The position numbers and the translations under genes were made by a program. The notes under the pieces were generated by a model, which did no database searches, had not been told where the DNA came from, and saw nothing but the letters and a program-made list of their open reading frames with translations. Shown piece after piece: positions 50,501 to 61,740 of a stretch of DNA of 64,000 nucleotides. Each line of letters starts with the position of its first letter. The first letter of the stretch is position 1. Source of the stretch: Opisthocomus hoazin (taxonomy: Eukaryota; Chordata; Aves; Opisthocomiformes; Opisthocomidae); contig NC_134415.1 in the NCBI RefSeq assembly GCF_030867145.1, forward strand, positions 21,492,417-21,556,416. The letters run 5' to 3'.

Positions 50501-53073
50501 CTGGTCAATTTCTCTGGGCAACTGTATCTCTGGAGCTGGTGCCAGGCTTAAATTCCTGCCAGAGATCCCAAACAACAGAGAAATTCAGGGGGTCTTACAG
50601 TGATACAGATGCCAGTCTTGGAAATGGTTCTTTTGAAGTTTGCGCTGGAATTATTTACAAGTACTGTTTCCCTTCTATTTCCTTCCCCTCCAACGGAAAA
50701 GCATCTAGTTGAGGTGACCCAGCATAAGGATTAAGATGCCTTTAAGTACAGAATCAAGATGAAGCTAAAGTTTTCTAGAAAAAAAATAGCTGAAGCTGTT
50801 GATGCTTCTTGCAAACTCTTGGCTTAAAATCCCTGCTCACAGAATGCTTCCCACTGGCTTTTTCCTGAACAGCATAAATGCTGGCAGCACTCATCTGATG
50901 GTCAGCGATGACTCCAGCACATCTGGAACAGCTTAAAGCCACAGCCTTCATGCAAAGCCATGCCCACAAAGACAAGAAAGCAAATTTTCAGTTAAAAAGA
51001 AGAGTTTGATTGCTCTGACTCAGCCAGATAGTTAGAGGAGCAAAGGGTGAAAGCGTCCTCCAACCAAGAGTATGCAAAACGTGTGCTGCACTGGGGAGCA
51101 GGGAAGGAGAGCACCCTTACGAACACTGCTAGGGCAGAAAAGTATCTGGCTTAAGGATCAGGCATCCGCACATCTGCAGTATGAATGGTCATACACGCAA
51201 TTGCTTGAAGGAAAAGCCTGGCTTTTTTCTTCTTGGCACATAATGAAACTGAAGATAAACAGTGTATAAATAAAACAGAGTGCTTCTGCAGTACAGAATG
51301 ATAACAATCTCAGCAATTCGTCGGCTCCTGCCAGGAAATTCTCCTCACATGCTGCTTGCAGGTTATCAGCTTTATCAGATTGGACACAAAAAATAAAATG
51401 ACGGACGCAAGGAGGCAAATACAATGTCTCCACAGCAGACCTTGTGAGGAGAAAATAACAGTGTTCATGGGGAAAGCCCAAACTGTGGCTTGACAAATGG
51501 CTGAGTTAGGAAATAAAGGGCATATGACACTCAGTACTCCACGTACCTGTGCATCTTGTATATCATGTCCACAGCAGCCAGTTATCACCTGAGCAAAGCC
51601 ACTGAATTACTGAGAGTGGACATATACCTACCTCGAGTCTACTGCTCGGTGAAGGAAGGGTATCAGACCTTCCCAAATAACACAGACTAGTTCTTCTATT
51701 ACGCTGCTAATCACTAGATTGCAAGGATATCACAAACAGATTGAGTATTATCATTCTCCTTTCACTAAAGCGAAACCCAAGATAGTGAGCAGCAATGTGT
51801 CCAACTTACCCCACCATCTAGCAAGTCTGATTCCAAGCAGCTCTTTGTGACCTTCTTACAGAGTCTGTTTCCCACTCTTAGAACTGAGAAGAATTTAAAT
51901 TCCTCCTAACCTAACAGATGTGAGCTACAACTAAAACTATTCTGAAGATTAGAGACCCTGTAAATGACACTTTTTATTCATTTCCATAAGTTTTAAGTAG
52001 AGACTAAGAAAGCCCTACTGAAGGTTTACAGCCTTGACTTCCCAGATGTCACAGGACACCTGATGGGAGAGCGAAGTAAGAACTCTTGCAAGCAGGTCAT
52101 GCCAGCGCTAGTTACCCACGCCTGAGCTACCCCATTGACTGGTGGGAAGGTCAGACAGAGCCATCCTAATGCTCCTCACACCACCAGCTGCTTCAGAGGT
52201 GAAGTGGCACCATGAACCCTTCTTACAAATGCATTTGTCCAGGTCCTCTGGGTTCAGCGATGGTAATGTTGCTTCAGGAATCTCTGGTTGGTGTTGCTTC
52301 TCAGCATTTGACCTGGGTGACCAACTAAATGCTTACAGGGTCCATTAGAAGCCCAAGAAACACCGCTACAGGTGCAGCCAGACACGTTCATTCTAAGGCC
52401 TCTCCTGTATTTATTCTATATACCTCTATATTCCATTTCAGATACCTACATACTTTTGACATCCTGCAAAGTCACAACACAAACAGCTCTGACAGACTCC
52501 TAAATTTCTGTCCGTTAGGGAAAGTGACACAGAATTGACTGATTCTAGAAGTCTTAGCTTCAGATCACCTGGTATTTCAAAACCCTTTTGAAATATTATT
52601 GTGCCAGCATCTTCCTTACCTAAAGATTCAAAATACTTCATCATGTATTATGAGTGCTGATCTCTGCCATAAGTTTAACAGTATTCAAGCTTCATATTTC
52701 AAACACGCCATTATAAGATGTAAGTTAACTTCCATAACTTTCATTTATTAATCAATTATGCATTTACTTTAGCAGAGTTTAAGGCAATTAACCTTCTGCA
52801 TGTTTCAATGAAGCTAAAACCATAAAGGTAATCTCAATATAAAACAGCCAAAACCCCACAATTTTGTTTTCATTGGTTTATTTTCTGTTAGTTCACTAGT
52901 GATGAGACATAAAGGCTCCAAAGGAGCCTAGACTAAACGTATTCTTAGGATCAACACTCTAAAAAAGAAAATTACAATTAACAAATAAAGAAGGCTGAAA
53001 TAGTTCAGCAGAACCCCACAATACTTTTTCAGCATGTCACATGGCCGTTGTTGGCCCAGCTGTACCTCCTCAC
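41553..53073. other. Intergenic stretch with a few exon-like segments
   Basis: No named gene is recognisable. Minus-strand segments with open frames next to plausible splice signals occur at 45110-45676 (acceptor CCTTAACAG), at about 48447-48779 (donor CACAAG/GTAAGC at its 3' end) and near 51550-51590 (42 bases between CTCAG and a GTACGT donor). None encodes a recognised domain. The (TA)n repeat is at 48068. Confidence 0.4.
48068..48094. repeat. (TA)n microsatellite
   Basis: About 13 TA units with one interruption (ATACATATAT...). Confidence 0.9.
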
Positions 53074-53220
53074 CAGCAGCATTTTGCTCAGTTTCCACAG
53101 TCTCTAGAGCTTCCACAAAGGTGTTGTAGGAGTAGCTCCCATAGGGCACAAAGGAGAAACTCTCCCCGATTACACAACAGCTACATCTGTTCCTTGGTTT
53201 GTGCTCATGGGGCACGTGCT
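53074..53220 (-). other. Possible 147-base internal exon, unidentified
   Basis: On the minus strand this interval is bounded by an acceptor-like GTCTCTATTCTAG and a donor-like CTG/GTGAGG. One frame is open throughout and encodes a Cys-rich start (RCSCCVIGES) followed by FVPYGSYSYNTFVEALETVE. The length is a multiple of three. I do not recognise the peptide in any family. It is upstream, on the same strand, of other open segments near 48.5 and 45.5 kb, but I cannot show they form a gene. It could equally be a chance arrangement. Confidence 0.2.
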
Positions 53221-56200
53221 CTAGAATAGAGACATTAATATCACAAAAATGTGTACTCAGCCCACAACTGGGGAGAAAACACCTTGAGATTTAAGTGAAA
53301 ACTTGCTAAATTAAGAGCTAGCTGGAATTTCAGAGTGTGATAAAACTTCTAAAGATGATAATTGTCAGCCTCTGGATCTCTTCACTCAAGTATTTTAGAT
53401 GCAACAGAAATGGACTGGAATAAGCACGAGTTACTGATTATTTTGATCTAACAACTACTTATCCCTTTGACATGTACGACAACTTAATGTTTATAAAAAT
53501 ATGTACTTATAGACTTAAAATAAACTCATTAAAACCACAACTTTTTACTCCCAAACAAATATAAAAAGAAAACAGTATGTTAGTTTATACCCCATTTATT
53601 AAGACAGAGCCATCTATTACTTAATACACTGTTTGGGTAGCCATAAATCACATTATTTTCTTACTATATTAAGATGCAAGACAGTTTGGCAACCAGTTAA
53701 CAAAGACAAATTAGGCAGGGTGGAGAAACACTTAAGCTGCAGCGGGTTAAAAACCATCTAAGCTAGAGAGACCTAAACCAGCGCAGTTATACAAGGTGCT
53801 GGCACATGGCGACGCTCGGCACGGCACGCTTGCAGCCAACTCCTCGAGTGCCCGGCAGGCCTGCCAGGGCCCCTTCGGCTGGAATGTCGGGAAAAGGTCC
53901 AGGGACCATCTGGGTGCCGCTTTTTTGGACACCTACCAAAGAGCACATCACCAAAGCCACAGTTTATCTGTGCAGGGATCACATAGTTTTTCCTAAGAAC
54001 GAAGGCTTCTGGTAAGACAGTTTATAGTGCAATCTGAATTAATTTGTGCCCACAGTGTCATCATTCATTCTTCCAAAACAGTTGAAATATAATCATGTAG
54101 GATTTTGCTATCTCCGTAAAGATATTACAAAGTAGTGCTTATACAACTGGTGACTACCCAGATTCAATTTCAATAAATGTATCTCTTCGTGCTTTTGCGA
54201 AGCTACAAGCATCAAAGCAAGAAGCGACAAAAGCAGCCAAGTACTTTTGTGTCTTTCAAAAGCTATTAAAATTCTCAGGGTTCCAAAAAGTTAATATACC
54301 TTATCGCGCCGGAAGCACACGCCATGTTCCGCTTAACAGCTGCTCAGAGAAGAACAAAACCTAATTCTGCTTGCTCTTTGCCAACGTGTCACCAAGTTAC
54401 AACTCCTGCTGCAAAGGCAGAGAGGTTGCTTTACTCCAGACAAGCAAGTTCAGATACGTTTCTGCTTGTCAGTGTAGCTGTGTGCTTAACTACGGAATTT
54501 GCAACATGAGCTATATCGCACATACACAGCTACGTATTATTTCTACTGAACACAGAAAAAAAAAAAAAAAAAAATCAAGCACCAGGAGCTTCAGCTCATA
54601 AACACGTGGTGTTGGCCCTAAGAAACCTAGCTGGTAACAGCTGTAGCTTGAACACAAACATATAAAGTGAACATTTATTCAGCTTGAAAAGCACATACGC
54701 AATAGCTACCTTGATAACAACAGATCTAAAGACAGTATCAGGTTAACATCCTATTGATACACGATTTTTGTAAATGGAATATTTTATAAAAATAAGAAAT
54801 GGCAATGCTTCATTGAAATAACAGATTTAAAATTTGCTTCTTGAAACAACTGCTATTCAATCGGTATGGCAACATGCAAGCAAGTTAAGTAAAAGCACCA
54901 GATTTCTTTTCAGTCTTTAAATGACTGTAAGGTTAAAGTCACCAAGAGGTGTTTTTTTTTCTTTTAAAGAGCCTTGAGTTAAGACAGAGTGAGAGGGGGG
55001 AATACTTCTTAAAAAGCATCTTCAAGAGATCCTTACCTCATTGCAAAACTTTTATTTTACATATCTTGCTGTGAAAACATCAAGCCTTTTTCAAAGCCCT
55101 CATCAGTAGCATTTTTAACTAAAAATAATTTTTAAAAAGCTTAAAATTCAGACATTTTAAGTCAACTGCATTTGGTAGAAGCAACCCATGGTCAAGCTAA
55201 ATGATTCTTTGTACATCAATACTGCAAAAAGGGAGAGCAACTAGCAGTGTTATATCACACTTTACAAGAGCTATCAGTTGGATTTTAAAGTGTTTTGATT
55301 TCTGTCTGTTGTAAGATTATAATTGCTTTTTAAAAAAAAATAAACAAAAAAAGTCTCCTTTGGTAAGTCAGGAGACAACTGTTTAGGCAAGTGTGGCAAT
55401 AGCAGGAAAACACACCAATCAACAGGTTATAATATATAAATACAGCTGAAGATACAAATAAAATAGTCCTTTTATTTGCAATGCATGCCATGCACAGACA
55501 GAAAGTTAGAGAATTTTTAGAATTCTGACATATTAATGCTCACCATACTAGTGTACTTCAGGTAGTTTCAAAAAAGACCATGAATGCACACATGCTTGGA
55601 GGCATCTTATTAACATTTACGTATGGACTATGTAGATTCTTGCAGACCAAGGTTCGGCACATACATGATCATTTCACAACACCACTTTAGGAAAATGAGA
55701 CTCAGAAAGTGCTTTCATAATTTTGAATGTGAATGGTTTGAACAGGAAACAAATATTGTTATTTTGGAAAGAAATCACAGAAGATTCAGTTCATATTTTT
55801 CCATTAAATATGGTATTTCAAGGTTGCTTTGGAAACAAAAATGAAACACGCTTCCTGCAGATTCACCCCTCTGGTACTCAGCAACTTCTGACTTGACAGC
55901 TTCAGCCTCACATGCAACCCCGCAGCACAGACAAGCTTTAAAGCATTCTGCAAATATTTTAGCTTGTACACGGAAACTAAAGCGGTTTTGTATCACAGAA
56001 ATTCAGAATCCTTGCTTGTCTCTAAGTAGTGCAGAACCTTAGAGTTACATATGAACTTCAGGATGTGAGTGACTGTCAGGATGACGTCTAGCAAACACCT
56101 GAATTCATCTTACCAAACACTATGGACACACAGACAGGTCTGTGAAAGACTGTATGCTTCTGATTTTAAGACTATCATTTTTGTAAGCAACAAGTCTTCA

Positions 56201-58280
56201 AATACACACAAAATTTAAAGTACGTAAATGCAAAACATGGCTTTGTAACTTATTTTCTTACGAGAAGTTTCATTCTGACAACTAAATTATCTGGACAAGC
56301 ACCTACATGTCCTTAAGAGTATTTTCAGACGAGTTATGCCTTTAAAACTGACAAAAAGCCCCAACCCATAGACCCTCATATATAGTCAAAATACAGCGTA
56401 GTTACTTTTCTCCAGTTCCATGGGGACATAAAGATAGATTTCTAAAAAGATTTGGATTTGATGCCCTGTTTTTTTTTAATTGTAATTCTGTTCTACAAAC
56501 AATGATCCAGTTAGAGTGAAAAACCTCCATGCGCTATATGTCAATGTATTAATGACATTGTTTTATTTACACAATAATTTTCCAGTGTTAGGTAACATGT
56601 TATACAGAAATTACAATTCTTTTAATTTCCATATCTTGGTGAACTGGAGCTGTTGTTGACTTTCTAAAATGTAATGATGTGTGTATTTATACGCAACAAG
56701 ACCACCAAGCTGTGCCAAGTATTTAAAGACCTTAATTCCCACATAGCACTACCACCCTGTTCTTTTCTAATATTGTGAAAGATCTTCATAAGATTTTTTG
56801 CAAAATAATCCTACCGAGTAGCCCTTTCTATAGCCCTTTCTGCAGAAACAAAAATCACCTTGAAAGAACACTTTACACGATTGAGGCTTAAATACTTCTC
56901 TGTCATGTAACCAAATAAAATTGGAATCATGCTAGGGTACATTATTACATTGAATCCTATTAACAGAAAAAAACCCCAGTGATTTGTGCACATCCTTTGA
57001 AGAAGACATGTATAAGATTTTCTGAACAAAATCAGAAGGTTAAAGCATAGTCCTCAAACACAAAGGAGGAATCAACTGCTTGCATTCTCAACACGCTAAT
57101 GTTTTAGTGCCTTTAGAACTGAAAATGAATTCATTAAGAAATACAATGCAACTTGAGCAGTCAATACTCAAGTCTACTGTAATTTAAAAAGTGATTATTT
57201 TTAGCATAACCACACTAGCAAGTTATTCTGTATATTTCAGTGAAGCAAAGCTTTAAAAAATTTGTCAAGAAATAGAACATTCCTTTTTTGTGTGTTTTAA
57301 GGGAGCAATAAATACTCTCCATAAACATTGTTTATAGAAATGCAAGAGCAAACTTTCTGAGATAGAGGTTTGGGGTTTTTATTTTTTTTTTTTCCCCCAA
57401 AGATTCCACTACATGATAAAAAATGAAATGAATGTGTACTCCTGGCCACACTGATAACGTCACAGCTAGAATCTCATCAGCTAGTTTATGACAAGCAACT
57501 GCAACGGGTGTAAACAAAAGCCAGGGGACAAAGCTTGGCTGCAGGTTGGCTGTATGATACTAATATTGAAAGCAAGATTTAAAGTAAACTCATCTGGAAT
57601 TCCGACCCAAATTAGGGAACAGTAAGAATGACACAGTGAAGGTACACTTGGGTGCAATTTCATGCTGGTGACATTTTTCCTCTTTTTATGCTCAGAGCAG
57701 ATTTTAAACCAGGAATTGCATATCCAGTGACACACACACACAATTCAAAACTTAAGAGACCATTAGAACATTTGTACACGTACTTACATAAACTTAGTAT
57801 TTACATATTCTAAACAAAGTTCCATTTTAACAGTTGAAGTCTTTCAACACACGAAAGAAGATAAGCTACTACAAAGAATGCATAACGGGATCACAAATTT
57901 TCCACAAGCATATAAACACGTTTTAAAGTGCTTTCTGGGTGCATCAGATTAACCCCTTGCAGTATGAGCTTCTATGTAGTGCTGTTCCAGTCATTACAAA
58001 ATTATTTAAATCATTCCCCTTCAGGTGCATTGTGAGTTCAAGAAAAGTGACAACACCGTTGATGTAAGAGTTTTAAGCTCTACCAACATAAACGTATACA
58101 TTACTTAGGTTCTGATGAAGCTGTCAAATACTTTGGTTTATCATAGCTTGGGATAAATATTTGATAGAACAGAAATTGCACCTCTCCACTCTAAGTTTTT
58201 CATTAGAAAAATACCCTAGCACAAATTGACAGTATTCTTTGGTAAAAACAGGACATTTGGCCAGTTTGCGTGTGTATCTA
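53221..58280. other. AT-rich stretch downstream of SOCS5, no recognisable gene
   Basis: Low GC with many short homopolymer runs. It may include a distal SOCS5 3' untranslated region, because the composition is continuous with the proximal part and minus-strand AATAAA signals occur at 57378, 56562 and 55471. A GC-richer island of about 250 bases near 53790-54015 carries a short plus-strand open frame, discussed in the findings. No repeat family was recognised apart from homopolymer runs such as 54556-54574 (A) and 57376-57393 (T-rich). Confidence 0.5.
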
Positions 58281-60115
58281 TTTATTAAAATAGTCTAAAA
58301 GTGAACAAATGCCACTGCTGTACTGTCAATTTACAGGAATAACCATTCCTTACTCAGCGGGGAGTATCAAAACATTAACCTTACCAGTTAGCTATATAAC
58401 AAGCTGAAACACCTTCAGCAACCATTATAGGGGATCAATAATGTTTCAGAATACTTTTTGCTTAACATTTATCCTTTACGTTACAAAAACTGTAAAATGC
58501 TCTGTGCTCACAGACAAGTCCATTACTTTGCAGTGACTACAGAAACATTGCTCAGTGGTGTACACTGTTAGCTTTCTGATAAGTGTGGAATAAAAACCAT
58601 TAATACGGTGTGCTGACCAACCATTATTCAACTGCACAGTATTTGTGCATTACCTACACTGAGTACTAAGGAAAGCCTATTAAAAATTCAGTTAACTGCT
58701 ACAGGTTACTTGAATATATAAAAACAGAGCAGATCTACAAGTATAACACTGAACATACTGTACTTTATTAGCACAAAAAGCCAGAACAAGGCACAGCAAG
58801 CAGAAAAATACATCAATAGAAGGGTTAGTGTAGCATACAAGAATAACGTTTATTGTACTTGCAGCCAAAATGTTCCCTACCTCGCACAGGTCACTGCCAT
58901 AGAGAAGGAAGTAGTAACATACTGTAGCAGCTGGTAAAGAAACTAGGGAGCACTCGTAATCGGTACAAACCATTAAACAGGGGTCAGGGCATTCCAACAA
59001 AATTTTAGTGCAAAAATGTTTAAGACAGAACTATTTTCAGTTCCATCTCCGATTAAATAAACAGACAGAACTTAGAATCTTCTTTCCAAGTAATCTGTTG
59101 AAACTATAATCAGTGCATATTACTTTAAAACATTTTTAAAAGCGCAAATGGAAAGATATTTACAAATAAAGTGTAACAGTACCTTTGAAACCTGACACTT
59201 CAGATATGTCAGATTTTGTATTCCGATCATAATAATTCAACCACCTGTAATTTTTTCCACAAAAATATCAGACAACTTTAAATAATTAAACATTTTTTCT
59301 CTTCACTATTGCCTTCCATTTCAAGTTACTAGCAGCCAGGCCACCAAATTCTGTTTTAGAAAAAAACGCAACCTTTTGTTTCATGGCAATGATCTAACCC
59401 TGTGTCCTGCCACTGAATCAGTAACTCACACTGGAAGGTATTTAGCTGTCCAAGATAGTATTACTTTTGCTAACAATGCCACTTAAATCTCCAAGCGTTT
59501 AAAATAGAATTACAGTACTGAGCAGACATATTCAAGTCTTCATGATTAGGAAACCTTATATACTGAGAAAAGCATGATTCATCTGTTAACATCAAAACGC
59601 CATTAACTCGTAATGGACTGCTTCTAACGAACTGCTCTTCGCTAAAAGAAAATACTCCTATTAACTAGTATTTGGAAACTTGTTTGTGAGCTAAATTAGT
59701 ACTTTGAGTAGTGGAAAGTTTTCAAGAAGATAATTTTAAAAAAATACTTCAAATATTAGCAAAAATGCTCCTCTAATGAAGCCTTTATTAGCATTACATG
59801 AATGCCCCATGGAAAATGCCTCATAGTTTCTTCATCCAATTACTACAGCTATAAAAAAGGGAAACAAAATACTTAGAAATTAGCAAAAATATTTTCATTA
59901 GACCTTAATGAAAAACGTGCAGAATTGTGTCTGCTTATTGTTTCCAAGAGGCATCACAACTTAGTTTGATTAACAGCAGGCAGCATCTGACAGGATACTA
60001 ACACTCAGCTTAAATAGGATATTGCAGAAAAGCTAGACGTTGTTGGTGCGCTCACTGCGGTTAAACTGTAACACACAAAAAAAAGCATATTCTATAAGCT
60101 TATTCTGATCTCCAT
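58281..60115 (-). other. SOCS5: SOCS5 3' untranslated region (extent uncertain)
   Basis: Sequence after the SOCS5 stop is AT-rich with no coding potential and many AU-rich stretches, as expected of a regulated, unstable mRNA. Minus-strand AATAAA signals are present at 59784-59789, 58849-58854, 58764-58769 and 58281-58286. The one at 58764 is followed by a GU-rich stretch, as cleavage sites usually are. Further signals lie at 57378-57383, 56562-56567 and 55471-55476, so the transcript could be longer. The distal boundary given is a guess. Confidence 0.6.
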
Positions 60116-61726
60116 TTACTTGGTTTTTATAGGTTCCCGCTCCAACCATCGCACCCTGACTTTTTGTTTATAGTGATACTCCTTTAGAAAGTCTTGCAAC
60201 ATTGAGGGTAGAGGAAGGTCATCGATTCCGTCATACGTAGTGCACCTGCAGATTACTGCCCGGCAGATATACTGCAGACTAAAGGGGAAAGTCCTGTTCA
60301 GAGACACAGTAAGTAACGGTTCAAAGAACATGCAAGAGCTCGGGTCTTTGTAGTGTTCCAGAAGCCCTGTAACAGTGGAGGAGTGAAACACACAGGGATC
60401 GTGGGCATCGAAACTAAAGTTGTGATTCCACTGCTCAATGCGTGCGTGGAGCGATCGGTTGTAACGACGGAAGCTCACAGAGAAGAGGTAGTCCTCTTGC
60501 GCAGAATCCCTGAGCAAAAAAGTGCCTTCGGGTTTACCCTCCAGAAGTGCTTCTGCTTCATAGCGGTCCATCACACCCCAGTAACATGGGTTACCTGTGA
60601 TCTGAAGTAAGTCTGGCACAAGGCAATGGATGTAATCAATCTGAGTGTGCACCTTCCAAGCCCCCTGCCTGCTGATATGGCCGTGGCTCTCTGCAGACAT
60701 CTGCCGCTGCTTCTGCCTGCGTGACTGCAGGCAAAGAGTTGTTGTGTCCTCTTCAGAATCACAGTTTCCTAGAGGTGTTATGTTTTTGTCCCCAGTCAGC
60801 TCGGTCATACCAGGGGCTAACTTTGGTCCCAGTTTATACAATGGATTAACCTGTGCTGTAGCTTCAAAAGTATGTATTTGGGCATTGGGAGGGGGATCAA
60901 CCCCTTCTTCAATACTAAGTCTACGTCTCTCTCTGAGCCTGTCTTCTTCATCTTCTGTGGAAACCAAGGAAGGATCAAACGTGTCAAAAAAAGTTGAATG
61001 AGGGCTCACAGGCGCCGTGTGTTGTTTAATCAGATGCCACTTCTGAGCTAGATCTGAGCCTGCAGGAAAAGGGCATTTCTCAAGCATTAGTTCTGAGAGA
61101 TGGATCTTTCTTTTGTTAGAAAACAGAGGTTTGGACTGTTTGCTGTAAGTTCTCATGGGAAAGCACAGCCCAACAGTATCTTGCAGACGCTGTCGCAGAG
61201 AACGGCTACCTACTGTCCTGCTCGATACTGCATCCATATCATGGACAGAGCTCACCCCATACCTTCTCTCCCTCCTCTGCAATCCACTTCGTGTTCTACC
61301 AAATCTTTTTTCAGTATCCAAGGAGCTCTGGGTTTTGGTAGAGCAGGAATGCTTCTTCTTCCCACCCCAAGGAGCATGCCGAGAATAAGAGTCCCTTCGA
61401 GCAAGTCTAGCTCCAGTGGCGACACACGAGTCATTCTCCTTCTCAATGCTTATCTCAACAATCTGAGGAACTTCTGTGACACAGTTTTGGTTCCGCCTTG
61501 TCGAATTCTTTGAAGGACTTAAACCTAATTGCAAAGCAATATTTTCTCTCAAAGGGCTGCTGGGTTGTTGTTGAGCCAAATCAGTTATCTGGATAGCTTT
61601 CTCTTTAGTAGACGAGCAGCCACTGGAGTTCACAACTACATTTTCATTTTGGCTTCCACCCTCATGACTGAAGAGATTCTGGCACCTGTATTTGAAATTG
61701 TTCCACATCTTTCCCACTTTATCCAT
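60116..61726 (-). CDS. SOCS5: Suppressor of cytokine signalling 5, complete coding sequence in one exon
   Basis: The 536-residue protein has the same length as human SOCS5 and matches it nearly throughout, from recall of the family. SOCS5 is a cytoplasmic adaptor. Its SH2 domain binds phosphotyrosine targets and its SOCS box recruits elongin B/C and cullin 5 for ubiquitination; it restrains JAK/STAT signalling (including IL-4 receptor) and EGF receptor signalling. Visible parts are a long basic, serine-rich N-terminal region; a conserved stretch at about residues 170-250 corresponding to the JAK-interaction region; an SH2 domain at about 382-479 with the phosphotyrosine-binding arginine in FLLRDS at residue 406; and a SOCS box at about 480-528 with a BC-box ([10 protein letters not shown]) and a Cul5-box-like LPLP. 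The start is the first ATG after a splice acceptor 12 bases upstream, with G at +4. The frame has no stop or frameshift, and the frame ends in TAA. SOCS4 is the closest paralogue, but the N-terminus and length fit SOCS5. Confidence 0.98.
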   Translation of the reverse strand: MDKVGKMWNNFKYRCQNLFSHEGGSQNENVVVNSSGCSSTKEKAIQITDLAQQQPSSPLRENIALQLGLSPSKNSTRRNQNCVTEVPQIVEISIEKENDSCVATGARLARRDSYSRHAPWGGKKKHSCSTKTQSSLDTEKRFGRTRSGLQRRERRYGVSSVHDMDAVSSRTVGSRSLRQRLQDTVGLCFPMRTYSKQSKPLFSNKRKIHLSELMLEKCPFPAGSDLAQKWHLIKQHTAPVSPHSTFFDTFDPSLVSTEDEEDRLRERRRLSIEEGVDPPPNAQIHTFEATAQVNPLYKLGPKLAPGMTELTGDKNITPLGNCDSEEDTTTLCLQSRRQKQRQMSAESHGHISRQGAWKVHTQIDYIHCLVPDLLQITGNPCYWGVMDRYEAEALLEGKPEGTFLLRDSAQEDYLFSVSFRRYNRSLHARIEQWNHNFSFDAHDPCVFHSSTVTGLLEHYKDPSSCMFFEPLLTVSLNRTFPFSLQYICRAVICRCTTYDGIDDLPLPSMLQDFLKEYHYKQKVRVRWLEREPIKTK

Positions 61727-61738
61727 GGATTACGTTAT

Positions 61739-61740
61739 CT
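61739..61740 (-). other. SOCS5: Splice acceptor of the SOCS5 coding exon
   Basis: On the minus strand a pyrimidine-rich run (TTTCTTTTCCTCTTGAATTT) leads to AG at these positions. This leaves 12 bases of 5' untranslated sequence before the ATG. It agrees with the known SOCS5 structure, in which an upstream non-coding exon is spliced to a single coding exon. Splicing itself is inferred. Confidence 0.8.

Noticed and set aside
54556-54574. A-run as the poly(A) tail of a processed pseudogene
   Set aside because: The 250 bases upstream do not resemble a known mRNA and no target-site duplication is evident. Similar A- or T-runs occur elsewhere in the window without any retrocopy.
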